NCBI RefSeq assembly: GCF_014385195.1
Contig: NZ_JACRTG010000004.1
Location: 1 to 64,000 of the forward strand
Reading direction: 5' to 3'
Source: Paratissierella segnis
Lineage (GTDB): Bacteria > Bacillota > Clostridia > Tissierellales > Tissierellaceae
Length of the DNA stretch: 64,000 nt
Shown: in pieces, positions 60,384 to 64,000 of the stretch
Numbering within the stretch: the stretch's first letter is position 1
Layout of the letters: each line of letters begins with the position of its first letter
Notes under the pieces: model-generated
What the model saw: the letters and a program-made list of their open reading frames with translations, nothing else
Told to the model about the DNA's origin: nothing
Databases searched by the model: none
Translations under genes and position numbers: made by a program

Positions 60384-61499
60384 CTAAATATCCCTTCCTT
60401 TATAAAGATTGTAGGTTTCTTCAATTGTTTTTTCTATATTAAAGTGTGTACTTAAAGTCTTATACCCATTTGCAATATACTGCTCTTTTAATTCCTTATT
60501 TTCAATTAAAGCTACTAGCGATTCTGACAATTTATGTATTTCGCCATATTCGATGATAATTCCATTATCAAAATCTTTGTTTATTATTTCCCTTGTTCCG
60601 CCACTGTTGGTTGTAATTACCGGAAGTCCAGCAGCCATGGCTTCCAAAATAGATAGTCCAAAGGCTTCATTATTTGATGGCAAAATAAAAATATCTGAAC
60701 TTTTCAATATATTTTTTATATCTCTGCGATAGCCTGTAAATATTATATCATCATAAATCTGTAGGTCTTTTGCTTTATCAATTATATCATTAAAAAGTTC
60801 ACCCTCACCAACTAATACAAATTTGAATTTAAACTCCGGATTATTTGTCTTGATATAATCTTTAAAATACTTTATAGAATTGATAAGAAATTCGTGGCCT
60901 TTTTCCTTTGAAAATCTGGCAATGGTCGTAATCAAAATTTCTCCTTCCGGAATTTTATATTCATCTCTAAAATTCAAGGAGGAAGGCTTACTCCATTCTT
61001 CTAAATCAACTCCCGTGTAAATCAGTTTGATTTTATTTGGATTTAATCCCTCATCATATATCATTTGATTCCTTACACTGGAGCTAACTGCAATAATAGA
61101 ATCATTAAACCTTGTAAAAAACTTATTCATCGAGATTACAGATTTAGAATTTTTATCTAACATATGTCTTGTATTTATGACTCTAACTTTATTTCCAAGA
61201 AGTTTAGACAAGATGCTTATATAGTTTTCTCTCAGGAAATGAGTATGAATCACATCAATTGACAATTCTTTGCATATTTTTTTTAATTCATTAGCAGCCT
61301 TTATATCAAAAGGGCTATTCATTTGCAATTTAATGGTTTCGATTCCTAAATCTTCAAACAGCTTTAATCCTTTGCCTTCTTCTGAATAGGCAATATAAAA
61401 TTTACAGTGATTATTATGTAATTTTTTAGCCAGAGTATAAATATATATTTCAGAACCACCGCCACCTAAATAGTTGATAAGGTGCAGGACATTTGTCAT
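60384..61499 (-). CDS. Glycosyltransferase family 4
   Basis: About 371 aa. NVLHLINYLGGGGSEIYIYTLAKKL at the N terminus and the GT4 C-terminal block NNEAFGLSILEAMAAGLPVITTNSGG (E-x7-E) identify the GT-B fold enzyme. The ATG at 61499 follows GGATGGTGATAAAA, a better start than the ATG at 61511. Donor and acceptor are unknown; it heads the surface-glycan operon. Confidence 0.92.
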   Translation of the reverse strand: MTNVLHLINYLGGGGSEIYIYTLAKKLHNNHCKFYIAYSEEGKGLKLFEDLGIETIKLQMNSPFDIKAANELKKICKELSIDVIHTHFLRENYISILSKLLGNKVRVINTRHMLDKNSKSVISMNKFFTRFNDSIIAVSSSVRNQMIYDEGLNPNKIKLIYTGVDLEEWSKPSSLNFRDEYKIPEGEILITTIARFSKEKGHEFLINSIKYFKDYIKTNNPEFKFKFVLVGEGELFNDIIDKAKDLQIYDDIIFTGYRRDIKNILKSSDIFILPSNNEAFGLSILEAMAAGLPVITTNSGGTREIINKDFDNGIIIEYGEIHKLSESLVALIENKELKEQYIANGYKTLSTHFNIEKTIEETYNLYKGRDI

Positions 61500-61517
61500 T
61501 TTTATCACCATCCTCAG

Positions 61518-61598
61518 TACAATTCACAATGCACAATTCACAGTTCACAATTCACAATGCACAATTCACAATGAAGAACCTAAATCAATTCACAATTA
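61518..61598. repeat. TTCACAA heptamer array (degenerate)
   Basis: ACAATTCACAATGCACAATT, then further TTCACAG/TTCACAA/TGCACAA units. The array lies just upstream of the GT4 start and 50 bp from the terminator of the next gene. It fills most of the 190-bp gap. Confidence 0.9.
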
Positions 61599-61644
61599 TT
61601 AATATTATACCATTGTAATGCTCTCTATGCCATCCTACTAAACA

Positions 61645-61678
61645 AAAAACTCAGTCTAGATTTCTAAACTGAGTTTTT
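61645..61678 (-). terminator. Rho-independent terminator of the F420-ligase-family gene
   Basis: AAAAAACTCAGT pairs with ACTGAGTTTTT across a 12-nt loop; it lies 15 bp beyond the stop at 61693. Confidence 0.82.
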
Positions 61679-61692
61679 AAAATCATTCAAAA

Positions 61693-62877
61693 TCATTCTG
61701 TAGCATAATTATCAAAATACCCTTGAATCAATACCACAGGTGTTCCCTTATCTCCGCTGCCACTAGTTAAATCGCAGAGGCTTCCAAGTAAATCGGTAAT
61801 TCTTCTGGGGGTTGTACCCAGAGATTCTTTCTGCCCAAGTAAATCTACATCTTTACTATAGATTTTCTTTTTGACTTGGGATATCATTTCATCTCCCTTA
61901 AATTCGTGCAGTTCGGTATCTACAAGATATTTAAGTTTTAGTTCATTCGGAGTACCTACAAGGCCTTTTGTATACCCCGGAGATACTACAGGGTCAGCTA
62001 ATTCCCAAATTTTGCCGATTGGATCCTTAAACGCGCCATCACCATATATCATAACCTCTAAAATTATGTTAGTTTTTTCATACAGTAATCTTTGAATTTC
62101 TTCCACATAATATTGGGAATCCCTTGGGAACAGTTTAACCTCATTGTCCGAGGCCAAATTAGTTCCTAGAAGTCCATATTCAGGGTTAAATCCGCTTTCG
62201 CCAACAGGTGAATTGAGTATCTCATCAAGACCTAAAACTATATTTGCTCCAGCTTCCTTTAAAATCCTCTTGGTTCTTTTTCTTTCATGTATATTTGCAA
62301 CTAAAACATCTTTACTGTAATTTAATATTGTTCTGGGGTCATTTGAAAAATAAATTTCTATATTATCTCCTGCAACTTCTTTATACAAATCCACATAGTC
62401 TATACCTGTAAAAGGGTGTAATACTTTTTCTCCGAACAATCTTCTGTAATCAGCTTCTGTTAGGACATCACAATATGGATTGATTCCTGCTTTATCCATT
62501 TCGTCTATGTCCATAAGGCTGTTTCCGACTTCATCAGACGGATAATTTAGCAGCAAGTGAATTTTTCTGTTGCTATTGGCAATACCCTTTAGAAGTATAG
62601 AAAATCTGTTTCTGCTCAATATAGGAAATACCAATCCGATTTCATTTGGAAATTTATTTGCAACATCTATTCCGATTTCTTCTGAGGTAGCATAATTTCC
62701 TTGGGCACGTGCAACCAGTGATTCTGTAATGCCTACTACATCTTTATGTTTAAGTGTGATATTTTCAGTTTTGACAGCTTCTAGTAATGAATCAACTACA
62801 ATATTAATTAAGTCATCCCCCTCCTTTACTATGGGGGTTCTTATTCCTCTTATTGTAGTGCCAATAGTCCTATTCAT
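61693..62877 (-). CDS. F420-0:gamma-glutamyl ligase family protein (CofE-like)
   Basis: 394 aa. RTIGTTIRGIRTPIVKEGDDLINIVVDSL, DVVGITESLVARAQGNYATS and GLLGTNLASD-type blocks place it in the F420_ligase family (PF01996). Firmicute members are longer than archaeal CofE (about 250 aa), as here. No other F420 gene is in the window, so the substrate may be different. CTAGGAGGAAATACA precedes the ATG. Confidence 0.87.
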   Translation of the reverse strand: MNRTIGTTIRGIRTPIVKEGDDLINIVVDSLLEAVKTENITLKHKDVVGITESLVARAQGNYATSEEIGIDVANKFPNEIGLVFPILSRNRFSILLKGIANSNRKIHLLLNYPSDEVGNSLMDIDEMDKAGINPYCDVLTEADYRRLFGEKVLHPFTGIDYVDLYKEVAGDNIEIYFSNDPRTILNYSKDVLVANIHERKRTKRILKEAGANIVLGLDEILNSPVGESGFNPEYGLLGTNLASDNEVKLFPRDSQYYVEEIQRLLYEKTNIILEVMIYGDGAFKDPIGKIWELADPVVSPGYTKGLVGTPNELKLKYLVDTELHEFKGDEMISQVKKKIYSKDVDLLGQKESLGTTPRRITDLLGSLCDLTSGSGDKGTPVVLIQGYFDNYATE

Positions 62878-63028
62878 TGTATTTCCTCCTAGAATTCAAA
62901 TTTAAATCCATTATGATTATACCATAAAATTACTATAAATAAAATATTTTGATTTCATTTAATTGTTACGAGCATCCCTATAGTTTAAGGATGAGTATAA
63001 TCAGGAAATTGCCTATTCTTAATTGTAC

Positions 63029-63631
63029 TTACAATTGTGAATCGTGAACTGTGAACTGTGAATTGTTACAATCTATTATTTCTTTTTCAGTAATTATATA
63101 ATCAACTGGTATATCATAATATTCTCTGGGAACTTTGTCAATTATTTGCAAGTCAAAAGCTATAGCGATTCTGGGAACATTTTTATCTATTTTGGATAAA
63201 AACCTATCATAATATCCTCCACCATAGCCAATTCTATAGCCTTCTCGGTCAAAAACTACCCCCGGAACAATAATTAGATCCACTAATTCCGGATCTTTAT
63301 ATCTTATAAATTCTTTTTTCGGGGTTAAGATATTGTAATATCCCGGTTCTAATTCATTAAAATTAGTAACTAAAGATAGCTTTAATTCTTTAGTTTCTTT
63401 AATAGTTATCGGAACTACAAGATTTTTATCATCCCTTATTCCGGCTTTTATTAATTCATGAGTATCGACCTCATCACTGAAGCTCACAAAAGTCATTATA
63501 GTTTTGGAATTTTTATAGTATGCTGAATTTAATAAAGAGTTTAAGATTGAATTACTATAAATTTCGTGTTCATTTTTCCCTAATTTGGATCTTTTATCCA
63601 GAATTTGACGTCTTAATAATGTTTTATCCAA
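63029..63631 (-). CDS. 5-formyltetrahydrofolate cyclo-ligase
   Basis: 200 aa. MTFVSFSDEVDTHELI, LIIVPGVVFDREGYRIGYGGGYYDRFL (ATP/phosphate loop) and IAFDLQIIDKVPREYYDIPVDYIITEKEII are the family blocks. It converts 5-formyl-THF to 5,10-methenyl-THF. The TTG at 63631 follows GAGGTGAATTAA. The last 13 residues (CNNSQFTVHDSQL) are encoded by the TTCACAA-type repeat and are not part of the conserved domain. Confidence 0.93.
   Translation of the reverse strand: MDKTLLRRQILDKRSKLGKNEHEIYSNSILNSLLNSAYYKNSKTIMTFVSFSDEVDTHELIKAGIRDDKNLVVPITIKETKELKLSLVTNFNELEPGYYNILTPKKEFIRYKDPELVDLIIVPGVVFDREGYRIGYGGGYYDRFLSKIDKNVPRIAIAFDLQIIDKVPREYYDIPVDYIITEKEIIDCNNSQFTVHDSQL
63030..63066. repeat. TTGTGAA-type array inside the 3' end of a gene
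   Basis: AATTGTGAATCGTGAACTG then TGAACTGTGAATTGTT: four to five heptamer units. They form the last codons of the cyclo-ligase gene on the minus strand. Confidence 0.9.
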
Positions 63632-63738
63632 TTAATTCACCTCAAATAGTTTATTTATCTTTCATTTTATATTATAATATAACATTAAGGAAAAGAATAA
63701 TACATAAACTGATTTATTATGATATTTGGGGTGAAACT

Positions 63739-64000
63739 TTGATAAAATTTATAAATGCAAGCAAAGAATATAAAAATGGTGTTAAAGCTCTTTCAAATAT
63801 AAATTTAGAAATATATAAAGGTGAATTTGTATTTATAGTAGGTTTAAGCGGAGCTGGAAAATCTACATTAGTTAAATTGTTATTAAAAGAAGAAAATGTT
63901 ACGGAAGGCAATATATTATTGGATGGCTTGGATATTACCAAGATATCAAACAGAAAGGTGCCATATCTGCGGAGACAGGTTGGAGTGGTATTTCAAGATT
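63739..64000 (+). CDS. ftsE: Cell division ATP-binding protein FtsE (partial, 5' end)
   Basis: 87 codons to the window edge. IKFINASKEYKNGVKALSNINLEIYKGEFVFIVG (in parts) and Walker A GLSGAGKSTLVKLLL are characteristic of FtsE; the family more often has GPSGAGKST. The TTG at 63739 follows GGGGTGAAAC. ftsX is expected next, outside the window. Confidence 0.9.
   Translation, partial: MIKFINASKEYKNGVKALSNINLEIYKGEFVFIVGLSGAGKSTLVKLLLKEENVTEGNILLDGLDITKISNRKVPYLRRQVGVVFQD

Overview
The window reads as a piece of a low-GC, anaerobic, spore-forming member of the Clostridia/Tissierellia group. Evidence: AT-rich coding sequence, strong Shine-Dalgarno sites with frequent GTG/TTG starts, CotF-type spore coat genes, a monomeric [FeFe] hydrogenase, T-box and SAM riboswitch leaders, and amino-acid catabolic genes (urocanate hydratase, tyrosine phenol-lyase). 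No rRNA, tRNA, phage or transposase gene was seen.

Layout. 1-1.75 kb: two small proteins and a VanW-family protein. 1.9-8.1 kb: a LevR-type sigma-54 activator with PRD domains, followed by a sigma-54 promoter and a cellobiose-type PTS operon (IIC, IIB, IIA, GH4 6-phospho-beta-glucosidase). 8.2-12.9 kb: a lipoprotein, an HD phosphohydrolase, pyrrolidone carboxyl peptidase, and a GntR/ABC operon with an operator over its promoter. 13-17 kb: a second sigma-54 activator and a lone hutU with a palindromic activator site and a consensus -24/-12 promoter. 17-22.6 kb: a lipase-like hydrolase, then (minus strand) an aromatic-amino-acid ABC transporter with two near-duplicate substrate-binding genes, each behind its own T-box. 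The T-box specifier codons read UUC (Phe) and UAC (Tyr). 22.7-26.3 kb: a zinc ABC operon of visibly higher GC. 26.3-35.6 kb: mixed single genes (DUF4846 lipoprotein, acetyltransferases, peroxiredoxin, SfsA, RNase Z), a frameshifted lipoprotein gene and a perfect 52-bp direct repeat.

35.6-38.9 kb: an agr-type quorum-sensing locus with agrA-agrC facing away from agrD-agrB and a LytTR-like direct repeat between them. 39-43.2 kb: a frameshifted DUF362-ferredoxin gene and the metNIQ methionine transporter under a SAM riboswitch; MetQ has lost its lipobox cysteine. 43.7-46.2 kb: a group-B-like [FeFe] hydrogenase with a small 2Fe-2S protein, then two coat-type genes. 46.5-49.1 kb: an acpS-nnrD fusion, a LolA-like lipoprotein and an EndoAI/EndoA (MazEF) pair, a Bacillus-like gene order without alr. 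49.2-53.8 kb: cell-surface polysaccharide genes including a glycosyltransferase-CsaB fusion and TagA. 53.8-58 kb: transketolase, a PrcB-like protein and tyrosine phenol-lyase. 58-63.6 kb (minus strand): O-antigen-ligase-like protein, two DUF4330 paralogues, a GT4 glycosyltransferase, an F420-ligase-family protein and 5-formyl-THF cyclo-ligase. The window ends inside ftsE.

Throughout the intergenic spaces lie short arrays of the heptamer TTCACAA and a longer composite repeat. The most distinctive finding is the tandem pair of T-box/substrate-binding-protein units, whose leaders differ at the specifier codon while most of the remaining sequence is homogenised. Tyrosine phenol-lyase and hutU in the same window fit an amino-acid-fermenting lifestyle.
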